Below are positions 1-11,700 of a stretch of 64,000 nt of DNA, one piece after another. The notes under the pieces are model-generated. The model searched no databases, was not told where the DNA came from, and was given only the letters and a program-made list of their open reading frames with translations. The stretch comes from Rhizophagus clarus (lineage: Eukaryota; Glomeromycota; Glomeromycetes; Glomerales; Glomeraceae). Location: assembly GCA_015698045.1 (NCBI GenBank), contig BLAL01000034.1:744001-808000 (forward strand), written 5' to 3'. Position numbers and translations under genes: made by a program. The first letter of the stretch is position 1. Every line of letters begins with the position of its first letter.

Positions 1-242
1 GAGAAAAAAGTGTCCAGATTTTATACGGAATTTATCCAGCAGGAATTTTTTATGTCTAGAATTTGTCCGGTTTGACTTGTCCAGAATTTGTCCAGAATTT
101 TTTTATGTATGGAATCATACAGTTTTAAATTCTGACAAATTCCGGACATAAAGGGTACGAAAAAAATTCCGGACAATTTCCATATATATTGGACAATTTC
201 CGGACACTTTGGATGCATTTTCCGGACGTTCTTTTTTCATAG
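1..242. mobile_element. Non-autonomous inverted-repeat DNA element, cut by window start
   Basis: The left half is filled with GTCCAGAATTTGTCC-type words and the right half with the reverse complement (TTCCGGACAATTTCCGGACA), so the strand can fold on itself. The right end reads ...TTTTTTCATAGGGA. Its reverse complement TCCCTATGAAAAAA matches the termini of the element at 20238-20849. The window begins inside the left terminal repeat. No transposase is present. The family is inferred only from the shared termini; a TA target site, as in Tc1/mariner-like elements, is possible but not shown. Confidence 0.7.
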
Positions 243-660
243 GGATTTAATACGTTATATTTCATTCTTTCAGTTTAAAATTTTATGTGTATTTTTATTA
301 AATTTTACTAGTAAATAAACAAAATATTCATAAAACTCATATATACATAGTAAATTTCATTATAAAATGTGTTGGTAACTCTCAAATATAATAAAAATTA
401 ATGTTGATATGAAGAATACTTTGTGCCCATTGAACAACTTTATTTATTCAGCAAAAATTAATTTTATTTAACCAAAGTGTTTAAATTATGTAACAAAGTA
501 TCTACATGGAATATAACAAAGAAATAAGTATAATTTCATAAATATCCAAACTAACTTGATGAAAATTAATGTCTCATACTTGTAGGTTAATAAAAATCAA
601 TAACTACATTACTTCATACCTTTATACCTGTCAAAATTTCATTTGGAAAAGAAGGAAAAG

Positions 661-800
661 GTAAGGGGAAGAGACGGGTATAGTTTTTTTATTTATTTCC
701 TATCCGTTAACGCGGATATCTAAATTATCCGGATAATAACGGATATCTATCCGAATTATCCGGATATCCAAATTCTGTGTCCGTTCATCTGGATATCCAT
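661..800. repeat. Cluster of ATCCGGATAT words
   Basis: About 140 bases contain several overlapping copies of the self-complementary word ATCCGGATAT and variants (TTATCCGGATAA, GGATATCC). The look is the same as the transposon interiors elsewhere in the window, where one short word is repeated in both orientations, but no clear terminal repeats or target duplication were found. It may be a decayed small DNA transposon. Confidence 0.45.
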
Positions 801-877
801 TTTTTAATGTATTTGATTAGTGAGGTAAACAAATAAATCAGTGTGTGGCATAAAAGGATAATTAGATAATATCTGGG

Positions 878-1002
878 CAGTAATGTGCACTTGGAAGATT
901 GGAAGCACCTTTGAAAGTACTTTTGGAAGGATTGGAAGCACAATTTTATAATAAATTAATTTATATTGGAAGCTTACAATCAAATTTTTATGCTATTGGA
1001 AG
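878..1002. mobile_element. Truncated copy of a TTGGAAGC-word element
   Basis: It begins CAGTAATGTGCACTTGGAAG, nearly the same as the terminus of the adjacent element at 1011 (CAGTGATGTGCATTGGAAG), and carries repeated TTGGAAGCAC words. No matching right end follows. It looks like an older, truncated member of the same family into or beside which the younger copy inserted. Confidence 0.5.
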
Positions 1003-1010
1003 CACAAATG

Positions 1011-1252
1011 CAGTGATGTGCATTGGAAGTTAGAAGCATTTTGGAGTTTGGACTTCTAAATCTTTCATTTCCCAATTCCAACGAATTTTTATTGGAAGCG
1101 TCCAAGATCATAGAAATATATAAATAGTATAATTAATCTTAAATCTAATAAGTATTAAAAAATATTGGAATACTGGAAGAATTGGAATTGAAAGGAATTG
1201 GAAGAGTCCAATTCTAACAAAAAGCCATTGGAAACTTCCAAGAACATCATTG
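1011..1252. mobile_element. hAT-like MITE, 242 bp
   Basis: The left end is CAGTGATGTGCATTGGAAG. The reverse complement of the right end is CAATGATGTTCTTGGAAG. The flanking 8-mers are CACAAATG (1003-1010) and CATAAATG (1253-1260), which match at 7 of 8 positions and so read as an 8-bp target duplication. The interior holds TTGGAAG words in the left half and their complements in the right. It has no coding capacity. An 8-bp duplication and CAGTG-type termini are usual for hAT transposons; the assignment rests on those two marks. Confidence 0.65.
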
Positions 1253-1260
1253 CATAAATG

Positions 1261-2416
1261 AACATCATCCAATATTTTCTGCTGGATAAGTATATGTCGC
1301 TTTAAGCAGATGTCCAAGCTTTGATAATCTTGAAATAGCAACATTTGAATGAAGTGCTTTATAACTGACCTGAAGAGTCCCTGAAGTGATTGAAGTCATA
1401 TATATAAATTTATTTATTTATTTTTTAAAAAACTATTGAAAAATTGTGTTTTTTTTTAATTATTAAAAATGAATGATGCAAAGAACTTTTTATAGTAATA
1501 TAAAAAAAATGGTTGATTTGTGTAATGTAGGTGGAGTGATGTAGTTGATGAAGGTTTGCGGACTCCGAAATTAACAAACGCCTCTCTAGTTGTTTAAAAA
1601 ATAGATCTGTTAATCGGATTAAAAAAAAACCATCCCAGCGACACTCGAAAAAATTCCGCAATAGTAAATTTATTTATCACACCATTTTCTATAAGTATCT
1701 GAGGGACTTAGTTTGTCAAAATCCTATTCGCCACACATTAACCGTCACTGTAGTATTCACGTGTCACTGCATAATGCCGGCTCTGTGCGGAATTTTTTGG
1801 CAGATTTTCGGTTATTAAAAAATTTTACTGTGTCACATGCACAAGTAATATTCTGCGGCACAAACAATGCAACATGCAACACGATATCGAATCACATAAT
1901 ATAATTTAAATTAATAGTTAAGCAAGCAAAGTCTATTTATCCAAAAAAGACATATATTTTTATTATTCTACTAAAATGGGCCAGCTGTCTGCAAAATAAC
2001 AAGCTTTTTATTACTATATTTGTATCGCGAATTTAATTAATTATATAAATATTTTGTCTTGGAAACTTCTTAACCGTAATCGTATTAATAATCTTGGGCT
2101 TCTTAGAGAATATTCCAATCTAAAACTTACCCTTTTTTGGTTAATAAATTTCCTTATCTTTTAATATCATATTTATTAAATTATATAATACGAATATTGA
2201 TTTTACTAATTATATTAAAAAATTACTTTTTTACTAATAATAAATTCATTAATTAAAATAGCTTAAATGCTTATTTTAATTATTATTTTAAACAGATATT
2301 TAGAATTTTTTTTATATAAACCCGAGTAGTTGCATAAAAAATATGAATAATATGGGTAAAGGATTTAAATTATAGCAGACATCAGCCTGTCTACTAAGTT
2401 TTGCAACATTTTCAAC
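1261..2416. other. AT-rich intergenic stretch
   Basis: No gene, RNA or clear repeat was seen. Short open frames on both strands near 1425-1904 have no recognisable domain, no intron signals and no paralogue in the window. Confidence 0.5.
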
Positions 2417-3010
2417 ATGACAACTGGTTTTACTGAGATTACGATGAATAATTCCGATCCATCATGTGATTTTACTACTTATAATGTGACGAATCAAGTT
2501 GCCATGCAACATCAACAAACTTTTCCTGTTATAAGTTATCTAAGATTTTATCATTTCCATGTTAATTTATTTTATCTTGTAACTTGTAACATTATTTTAC
2601 ATAATGATGATTCTTTTGATAATTATGATTGTTATAGTCACTATTTCTTTTATGAGCACCCAAATGATCCTTCTATAAGATATCATATTACTTGTAAATC
2701 ACTTCCAAACTCTTTAGTAGAAGACATTCTGAATAACGAAATTTGTGAAACGAGCTTTGGTGTAGAATTATTGTCTTTAAATCAAAAATTTAATCTTGAA
2801 CAAAGTTTGAAACAAAAACTTTCCCGTCGAATGCACTGTAATAGAAATGCAAATTCACTTCATAACAACGTTGAGAATCATGTAATGATAACACAAACTG
2901 TTACAATGGCAGACGTTCAAAATTATAATGATAGTGATTTGCTTAGCAATGATCATATTACTCATCAAGATACAAATGAGTTGGAGGATAATGTCATTCA
3001 TTCACAATAA
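2417..3010 (+). CDS. Hypothetical protein, 197 aa
   Basis: This is one uninterrupted frame that opens with ATG and ends in TAA, longer than most chance frames in DNA this AT-rich. The protein is rich in Asn, His and Asp. A middle part (about residues 40-90) has the hydrophobic run FYLVTCNIIL followed by YHITCKSLPNSLVEDILN, and the carboxy-terminal third is polar and acidic. There is no signal peptide, convincing transmembrane helix or metal-binding pattern. I do not recognise the family. Its internal Met codons and lack of introns are compatible with a young fungal orphan gene or with a fragment of a larger gene. A short 3' region with AT-rich sequence follows. No function is proposed. Confidence 0.45.
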   Translation: MTTGFTEITMNNSDPSCDFTTYNVTNQVAMQHQQTFPVISYLRFYHFHVNLFYLVTCNIILHNDDSFDNYDCYSHYFFYEHPNDPSIRYHITCKSLPNSLVEDILNNEICETSFGVELLSLNQKFNLEQSLKQKLSRRMHCNRNANSLHNNVENHVMITQTVTMADVQNYNDSDLLSNDHITHQDTNELEDNVIHSQ

Positions 3011-3832
3011 TACGACGATTTCAATAATTTTGTACTTCAGCAAAATAATTTCGAAATCACTCGTTAATTTATGTGTAAACATATATTAAAAGTTCTTTTT
3101 TTTTTGTTTATTTAACTCAAATATACAATCGATCGGAGATATGATTTATTATCGTTATATACTGTATATTCGTATTATCCGTTCGTTCACAATACATTAT
3201 GCTTTACTAAAATCATTGGCAAAAAAATTATGAATTTATGGTAAGAAAAATTGGTAGCTGGATTAAAAAAAAATTGATTCAAATTCTTTAATCTATTTTT
3301 GCATCAAATATTAACTTCATTTCGTTTTTTTTTTCATTTTATTTTATATCGTATATGAGGAATCACAAACTTAATAATTTCGTTGTAATATTATATTAAT
3401 AATAATTTTCGGTTGTTATTGTGTAATTTATTATGAATTATTAATGTTTTTTAATACAAAATTTAATTAAGTTTCAATAAAATTTCAGCGAATTCTTAAG
3501 TTATTTACCTTTTTTTATTAAAATTTTTAACTAAATTCATACAAAGTTTAATAAAGATAACAAGTTAAATCTTGCTTAGAAAAGAATCAATCATTATCTG
3601 TTTGCATTGAAAATCGTTGTCATAGGAGGCCTGACAAATATTTTTTGGACTACTCAAAAAAAAGTCGCTCGCTGAGATATATATAGTCAGCGCGTCTGGA
3701 AATTCACGTGATCTATATACACCCGGGAGCTGCTGTATCTATTTGAAATTAAAAGTGCTGTGCCACGCTGTGTCCAGAAAAAAAAACATCAAGTTAATAG
3801 CTATTGCTTATTATTATTATTTATTATACTAA
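3011..3832. other. AT-rich intergenic stretch
   Basis: No gene was seen. A short segment of higher GC content at about 3655-3780 (CACGTGATCTATATACACCC region) stands out by base composition only. Confidence 0.4.
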
Positions 3833-4232
3833 GGTGGTACACAGACTACACAGGCAATATGGATACTGTATTGATTTTTTGCTGAGATGATTTTGGCATT
3901 TCATTTATAATAAATATATAATGAATTTGTGCAAGTTTTTAAATTTTTTTCTGAGACAAAAATTGCTTAATTTTTATTCAAAATATGTGTTAGAATATTT
4001 TATATAATAATAAAAATCTCGTTGTTTATTTAGTATAGAGCTAAAGATTATTTTATTGATTGTAATAGTTAAATATAAAAATAACAACGTAGAAATACTT
4101 TTATAGAATCATTTCCAAGCAAATTAGTAAAAAGACAAAGATAGAATTAATTCTGATATTACAATAAAGTTAAATATTAATTATAGTAGCGTAGTCGGTC
4201 CATATCCATGATTAATTAGTCCGTGTGCCACC
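3833..4232. mobile_element. GGTGGTACACAGAC-family MITE, copy 1
   Basis: The left end is GGTGGTACACAGACTA. The reverse complement of the right end is GGTGGCACACGGACTAATTA. The interior (about 3865-4000) is the reverse complement of the interior of the copy at 34587-35113, including ATGATTTTGGCATTTCATTT and the AAAATTGCTTAATTTTTATT segment, so the two belong to one family. No ORF lies inside. The target duplication is not clean, so the superfamily is left open. Confidence 0.65.
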
Positions 4233-4876
4233 AAATTATTATACGGCCCTATTTTATGCTAGTATATAAAAACTATGGAGACTTTTCTGATCAGCCGATA
4301 TGAGCAGTTATAACAAAACATAATTTTGATAATAATTCTTTAAAACAAGATACGCTTCAAAGAAATAGCTGGCAAGATAATAAAAGTAATGAAATACTCA
4401 AATGGTATAACGACGAATAAAACTAAAAATTATTTGGTCTATGGTACGAAGCGCCTTAATTTTGCATCGTTTACCAACATATAAGTCCATAGAAATAGGC
4501 AGATTTCTGTGACTATTTCTAGCGTGTTGTTAGGCGTTAGTACTGATGGTAATCTATATAGTATTATAAAACTTATCAAAACTGAGCGAGAATTTACTTT
4601 GGCAAAGTAACTATATTTATTATTCAGCCGGCGAGTCTGGACTCACTCAGCCTTACTAGAAGATGACTGGAAGGTGAATCAAGTTGATCCCGAGTAATGG
4701 AACCCGTGTTGACCGAAGTCATGGAGACATACACGAGATATGTTTCTTCTGCCAAACGGAAAGAGAGAGGTTAAAAAAACGTATTTCTTATATTCAGTTT
4801 AAAGAGTCATCATATATAATATTTGTAATATTAAATCAGAAATTAATAAATAAGTCGAAAGGAAAAGTCTCACAGG
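4233..4876. other. Intergenic stretch with no supported gene
   Basis: A 69-codon frame starting at 4684 runs up to the end of the next transposon and has no recognisable motif. I do not call it a gene. Confidence 0.4.
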
Positions 4877-5333
4877 CAGTGATGGTCTTTTAGACTAACG
4901 GACAATTGGACAATTGGACTATTGGACCTACATTCAGTTCCAATTGTTTTTGATTTATTTAATCAAATTTATTTAATCATCATAATAACATTTATTATTT
5001 TGATATTTATTATTTTTGTTATTTGCTACTATGATTTAGAATCCATACTGTACAAGTACAACATAAAGCATATTTGTCATCTTTTTATTCAAGAACTATT
5101 ATATGCGGAATTGCGGATCAATAATGCTATTTACAAGTTATTATGCGGTAAAATTTGATGGGAAAGCAAAAAGTCAATATCAGAATACAAGCTTAATTAG
5201 CAAATGATCAACGTTTACTGTAATTATAATCTTAATTGGAGATAGTCCAAGGACTTGGGGTGGACATTTCCAATTAGTCCAATTCCAATTGTCCAAATAT
5301 TTTTCAATTGGACATTGTCCAATCCCATCATTG
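4877..5333. mobile_element. hAT-like MITE, GGACAATT family, 457 bp
   Basis: The ends are CAGTGATGG on the left and, as reverse complement, CAATGATGGG on the right. The flanking 8-mers are CTCACAGG (4869-4876) and ATCACAGG (5334-5341), matching at 7 of 8 positions. Just inside the left end are three copies of GGACAATT-type words, and the right end carries the inverted words (CCAATTGTCCAAAT). The centre, about 4930-5220, is unrelated AT-rich sequence with an open frame that has no recognisable domain. It is non-autonomous and recent enough to keep most of its target duplication. Confidence 0.75.
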
Positions 5334-5459
5334 ATCACAGGAGCAATCAAAACAGAAGAAATTTAGACTTATCATAATTTACAAGAAAGATAATATATCA
5401 CTGTACACGGCCTGCAATTTAAATAAAAGGTCTTTTTAATTTTAATATTTTATTTTTAT

Positions 5460-6050
5460 TTACATTTTTCCTTGTTTCTTTCTCAGCTTCTTTTCTCTCA
5501 CTTTCCTACTCTTTCACATTTCCCACTTTTTTTTTTCTCTCGTTCTTTCTTCTTCCCTTTCTTTAGTTCTTCTCTTTGCTCTCTTCTCTCTCATCTCACT
5601 AATCCCTTTCGTTTTTCATTTTTGTTTCCCCTTTTCTCTTATATATGTGTTTATTATTTTACACTCTTTTTTTCATTTACACTATAACTGTTAAAGGAAC
5701 ATTGAGGTATGCTAAGTTAGTCTTTTGAATATTTTTGTTGAAGCAGCATGATGCTATGCACAGATGAGAGCATAGCATGCTTATTTTGTAAGCCTATTAG
5801 TACCAGATTTGCTGCAGTCTCACAGTAGGGTTGGCTGATTTTTTTTGGAGTGGATGGTATAGTACTATGCGAAGGTTGGAGATAGGCGCTAAGCTCGTGG
5901 TACCAGTTTTTTCTGCAGTGACCCGTTGGTGTGGAATGGCATGGTGTTATGCGTAGGGGTGGGTATAGTCCACTTCGGAAGTCTGTGACAGGGTCGGAAT
6001 ACTTAAAAATGAAAGTAGCAAGATTTTTAAAGTGCGGTTAATATAACAAT
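5460..6050. repeat. Dispersed repeat: pyrimidine tract plus GC-richer tail, copy 1
   Basis: About 200 bases of nearly pure C/T on the + strand are followed by a less AT-rich block of about 290 bases with ACTATGCGAAGGTTGGAG, GTTGGTGTGGAA and TGACAGGGTCGGA, ending AAGTAGCAAGATTTTTAAAG. The same order of parts recurs at 15640-16080. No terminal repeats, poly(A) tail or coding frame were identified. It could be a SINE-like element or the non-coding end of a larger transposon. The long frame across the pyrimidine tract is a composition artefact. Confidence 0.65.
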
Positions 6051-6836
6051 TTTCTAAATTATTTCCTTTCACCCTACTTACTAGTCCAGATGCTTGCTCT
6101 GGTCAAATTTGATTGGTCAACATAATAATAGATAGCTGCTGATTTTTTATGTTACTCATAAGTCATCTTTATAATATTTTTATTTCTTTCTTCTTTTCAT
6201 AAACATATTAACATGTATATTTGATAAAAAAAGTTATTTTTATTATTATATTGTAGTTATACCATCTTAGTATTTAATTATTATTTATTTTTTTCATTTA
6301 TTTCATTTATTTATTTATTTTTTTTTTTTTTTTGAATGTAATCTAGAATTTTGTGATATGGTATCTGATATATTATGTTGGTCATTGTATTATAGAGTTA
6401 ATAAATATAAGTATTTTTGTGATATTTATAAAGCTATGGGTTTATAGTAAAATGATATACCTCATGTTTTTTGCTTTTATGTTAGTGTAGAATTTTGTTT
6501 TTAAATAATAAAACCAAAAACTTAAATAGTCTTAAAAAAATTGTACTTGGTAACAACACATTATTCACGCAAAAACACGCTTTTTTAATAGTATTATTTG
6601 CAGTAAATACCGTTAGTATTTTAAAATGTTTCGTTTTTTTAAGACAAATGTTACATAAGAATCTGGTACATGTCCTAGTTTATACTGGAAAATAAACCAA
6701 TTTTCGGAAAAAAATGATCCCAAATCTTCACGAATTTTATAATCCTACAAGATAACAAATTTTTTCCTATAAGGATGTTAGCTAATTTAGTAAATATACA
6801 TTTTACAATTTAATTTATTATAAATTATTTATTAAG
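6051..6836. other. AT-rich intergenic stretch
   Basis: Homopolymer-rich DNA. A 66-codon frame at 6495 has no supporting motif. This region probably holds the 3' flank of the Sel1-repeat gene, which ends at 6837 on the minus strand. Confidence 0.4.
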
Positions 6837-7852
6837 TTAATTTTTCAGCTTATCTTGTGCATGTTGAAAACCTTGTTCGGCAGATTTTTCATACCAATAA
6901 ACTGCTTTATATATATCTTTTGTAATACCTTCCCCTTCTTCATACAATCTAGCAAGATTATATTGTGCAATCATATTTCCTAAATTTGCTGATTTTTGAT
7001 ATGATTCAAATGTTTTTTGATTATAAATTTTTGTTCCAATTCACATCTCATAACAATATCCTAACATTGAAATTCCACCCGAATTACCTCCTTCAGCTGA
7101 TTGCATATACAACTCAAAAGCTTTATCATAATCTTTATCAATGGCTTCTCCATTTAAATAACAATTATATAGCTATTGTATTTCCATTATTTGCAGCTTT
7201 TTCAAACCAACAAAAAGCTTTCTTTAAGTCTTTTTCAATACCTATTCCATTTTTGTAAAAATAACCAATATCTGATTGTCCATGTGAAAAATTTTTCTTG
7301 GCGGATTTTTCATAATATTCAAAAGCTAATTTTTCATTTTTTATAGTTCCACTTTTATATGCATAACAATTCCCAACAAAATATTGTGCAAGTATATGAT
7401 TTTGTTCTGATGCATTAATAAGTAAATTAAAAGCTTTCTTAAGATTAACATTAGTTCCAACTCCTCTATGATTAATATATCCAAGTAAAAAAATAAAATT
7501 TGAATCATTTTGATTAATTAACAACCAATTATAAATTTCTTGTAATTTAATGTTATGATCATTTAAATAATCAATTACATTATCTTCTAATGACTGCCAT
7601 TCAATTCCTTTATTTAATAATTTAAAAATCAATTCATTTATTTCATCAATTATTATGTTAAAACCTTTTTCAAATAAAAGTTTTTCTCGTTCATTTGAAA
7701 ATTTTTATAGGATCAATTTCTTTTATGTTTATTTTGTCAAAATTTTGAATAAGTTGAAATAATTTTTCTTGTGATTCTGAATTATTGGTATTTATTGTAC
7801 TTAGAGGAACCTCATTAATTTTATGATCATTTGATATATCTTCTACGAACAT
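6837..7852 (-). pseudogene. Sel1-repeat protein gene, broken
   Basis: Reading from about 7852 downwards gives a short helical leader (MFVEDISNDHKINEVP) and then about six tandem Sel1 (TPR-like) repeats of roughly 36 residues. They are recognisable by G.G...D...A..Y..KSA..G...A...LG spacing, for example AFEYYEKSAKKNFSHGQ and AVYWYEKSAEQGFQHAQ. It ends ...DKLKN-stop at 6837. Sel1 proteins are protein-interaction scaffolds, and in Glomeromycotina they form a very large family, often linked to kinase domains. Three lesions are visible: a frame change near 7700, a frame change near 7160, and an in-frame TGA near 7047 where a Gly codon is expected. Sequencing error could explain one, hardly all three. 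Upstream exons may exist but were not found. Confidence 0.8.
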
Positions 7853-8780
7853 ATTGACAGGAAATTATTGCGAGCGTAATGAAAATGATCCTATTTCGAG
7901 CATTTATTCTCCAATTATGTTCACTTGTATCACCAAACAAAAGAAATAACCGCAGTACCGCATTTGATGACGTAAATGGGTGTCGATTTTTCGCATAGAA
8001 AACTGACATTTACGAACCATAATTTTTTTTTTTTTTTCTGGGAAAAACTACGACTTATGTCATAAAGACGTTTCTTCTCTTCAATAGGAAGAAAATATTG
8101 AACGGACGAAAGATGCGCTTAAAAAAAATGCCAATTGAGAATAAAATAAGACTTCAAAAGAACGAACGAATCATATAATAATATCATTCGTAGAGATATA
8201 AACAAGAGTGTAACACTTTCAATAAACAAAAAATTATTTGTAACCTTCTATTTTATGAACTTTTCTAGTATGAACTAATGCAATTAATTTATTTAGATTA
8301 TGAGACGTAAAAATATAATAACTTTCTTTATTTGAATTCATGATAACATATTTTCAAGTTTTTTACGTATGATATATACAGTATTTATATATACTTAAGA
8401 AATCATCATACAACTTTCAGATTTGTCTTCACATGGTGATAATGATTTTAATAATATATTAGTGTGCTTCGATCATAAATGATAAAAACTTTTTTTTGCG
8501 ATGAGGCAATATTGTTTGAAGCCAAAGAAATTTCAGGTTCCAAAATAATCTCTTGAATTTCCACTGTCTTCTAAATATTTCTGTTTTCTAGATCTGTATT
8601 TAATTGTGAAGAAAGAAATTATTTTCTACAAATTGGTTAGAATACTGATCACATTCACATTACGTGCAATGGTGCAAGTAATATAATTTAAGTCGTGATC
8701 CGCGAATGATCGACATCAGATCATATGAGTCGTGTATAGTAAATTTGGGGATAAGATACATAACAACCAGCTATAATAAA
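7853..8780. other. Intergenic stretch between two divergently placed loci
   Basis: No coding region was recognised. It lies between the 5' side of the minus-strand Sel1-repeat locus and the 5' side of the plus-strand multi-exon locus, so promoters of both could lie here, but no motif is clear enough to mark. Confidence 0.35.
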
Positions 8781-8787
8781 CTCAAAT

Positions 8788-11700
8788 CTCTCGTTGACAA
8801 CCTTTAACAGCTGTCAAAATAACTCAAAATTTACGTGTTACTTTAATAAATCCAGGTTCTATAGTACCTGAACTTCACTATGGACCTTATTCTTTTTATT
8901 GGTGGATAATTCAAAACTTTATTTCCGATTAGACTGGGGCAACAGACTAAAGTTCTACTTAATGAAGTAGATTTTGTTTTAACAATACAAACTGGTTCTG
9001 GCAGTAACAAATTAATGCCAATATATTGTTGTCAAAGCGGTTTACATGTTGTTACAGAGTCAAGTCCTACAAAGGCTATTTCTACAGTTTATAAAGATTG
9101 TTTCAATACTTCAACACGCTACTCAGGATATCAAGTAATGGGTTGGAATGATAAAAATATTCTTGAAACTTTAAAAAAAAATATTCAATATATTCCCGTT
9201 AGTTTAAATGTAGAAAATTGTAGAGTTTTTATTTATGGTATTGGGACATCTTCACGTAAAAAATGGGGTTATGCGGGTTCAGGTTTTCAATCATCCCTTC
9301 TTCATTCGTATGAAAGAAAGCAATCAATTTATGTATCACGAATTGAAGAAAAAAAATGTATTGTTGAAATTTACCGCGAATCCACATTAATAAAACAATT
9401 TATAGGTGCAACACCAGATGAGGTGTGGAAAAAAACAGGACAACTAAAAAAATTTACTGGCGCAAAACTTTTTGGTCTTGATAATCCGATTACAAAAAAT
9501 CTAATTCAACAGTATCAAATACCCAAATGTACTCTTAATGACTGGAATAATGAATATATTCTAGAACAGTTATTTGATTATTACGTAAAAAGAAGAACTC
9601 TGGCAAATGCCAATTGGAAATATTTTTTTACAAACTGGGCTGAATCTAAAAATCCAATAATTGAATTTGAACCTGCCTTGCATGCTATATACCCAAAAGG
9701 ATATGAATTTAGCGAACGTGAATTAAGTGCATGGCAAACTATGCTAAAAGCAGTTGGTGTAACAAATATAACTCCTTGGACACATGAAGAATCGCAGGTT
9801 AGTAAATATGATATTTTTTTTTGTTGTCTCCTATATCTGATATTCAAATATTAAAATGGAATATTATTACATTAGCGTCAATTATGGACAAAATCACCAA
9901 ATGGAGAAGCAGATAAAGTAGCATTTGCTACTTTATATCGAAGTGGTTTCCTTACTAGTACTCCAAAAAGTATATCAAATACAACACACACATTTTGGAT
10001 GTGTTTTGAACGTGCACTTGCCAACAATAAAAAAACTTCTAATGGAAAACGACGCATACTTTCTATAATTTCCAATGAATTCACCTACGATGAATTAAAA
10101 CAAAATTTGAATGTAATATTTGCTTTTTTTATGAAATCTTTATAATTTTTAAAAATTATGTAAATAAACTTTATGTAAATAAACTAAATACAAAAAAAAC
10201 AATGAAAATTTTGCAAAAAATATTACTGATATAATAATTGGCAAATCTTATACAATAATCAAATACAGGTTGGTTCACATACTATTGCGGAGTCTCGCAA
10301 ATATGCACGTATTAATGGTTATGGAGCTCCTCCACTTGTAAAACCAATAATTCGCCGACAAAGATTTACACCTGAAATGCTTGAATAAATTGATACATTT
10401 TTAAATGATAAAGAATTTGTCAATATGAGTTCATATAAAACTGATGCCAAAACAGGAAAACCAATCAAATACTTACAAGATACTAAAAAAGCATTATGGG
10501 AAAGATTTACAGAAGAGTATCCTAATGGTATGCATCGTACATCTTTTATGACATGTCTTAAAGGTGGTCAATATGTGTATCGAGAAAATTTAGGTGGCTT
10601 ATGTTCCACTTGTAATGACTGTGGTTATATGGTTTTTGGAGATATTGGGGTAATAATTTCCGCCCATGTCACAGATGAGTCTCTAAAGGTAAAAAATAAA
10701 GTTTATTAATATTAGCAAGTGTAGAATATAAAATCTAATGTGAATTTGATTTTATTAGAAACATTTATTAACAAAATCACAAGAATTGCGACGATACATA
10801 CGTCGAGAATATCCAAAAGAACTGGAAGTTACTGCAACTGGTACTGCAGTTCATAATTCCTGTATTAGTCACTGTATACGGCATGCTTTTGGAGATTGTA
10901 ATCTTAATCATCCAGTTACCTGTTCAAAATGTGAAAGTCTTTTCAGTTTTTTTCAAGAATTAAAAGCAGTAACAAGTGAAGAATATTTTGAAGTTCTTGA
11001 TGAATATCAGCAAAAACTTATAGCATGGATGGCACATCATGCTCGAAAAACATACTTGAATATTCATGTACGAACAAATTTAGAGGAATTAGATGGTGAA
11101 GGTGCTGTAATGATTGTAGATTACAAAATGAGAATACTACCTCAAAGTTCACGAGAAACTAAAACAGAATTCTTTGGAAAACGTGGTTGGAGTTTTCATT
11201 CTGTACTTGTATATACCAAAAATATGGAACAAAATCAACTTGATATTCAAATATTTGATCATTGGTCCAATGATACACGCCAAGATGCATGGTTTACCGC
11301 ATCTTCTCTCCACACTGTAATTGAAACAATGAATCCAAAGCCTAAATGGATAACAATAATGTCTGATAATGGAATGCATTACCACTGTTCAGAATTAATG
11401 TTGATTATTGGACATTGGAAAGAGTGGTATAATATAATACCTCGCAAGTGGATCTTTCTTGAAGCAGGAGAGGCCAAAACTGCAATTGATTCACATCATG
11501 CGCAGGTGCATTCAACTATATTATCACCTTAAAAGTCAAAGATAATACTGATTGGTCAATTTATTGATAATAAGGTTTCGCAAGCAATAAAAAGATACAT
11601 AAAACTCGGGTATGATGTTGATTGTGGAGATGATATTGAATCAGCAGTAAAAGACATAGCAGGTGTTCGAGTTGCTAACTTGAATCCTAATAGAAATAAC

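Noticed and set aside
5472-5687. Ser/Phe-rich 71-codon frame
   Set aside because: It is a direct translation of a pyrimidine tract that recurs as part of a dispersed repeat.
7827-8009. 60-codon minus-strand frame before the Sel1-repeat gene
   Set aside because: No motif, and it overlaps the Sel1 leader in another frame.
11149-11385. Minus-strand frame inside the DDE-like gene
   Set aside because: It is the shadow of the exon carrying the DDE-like motifs.
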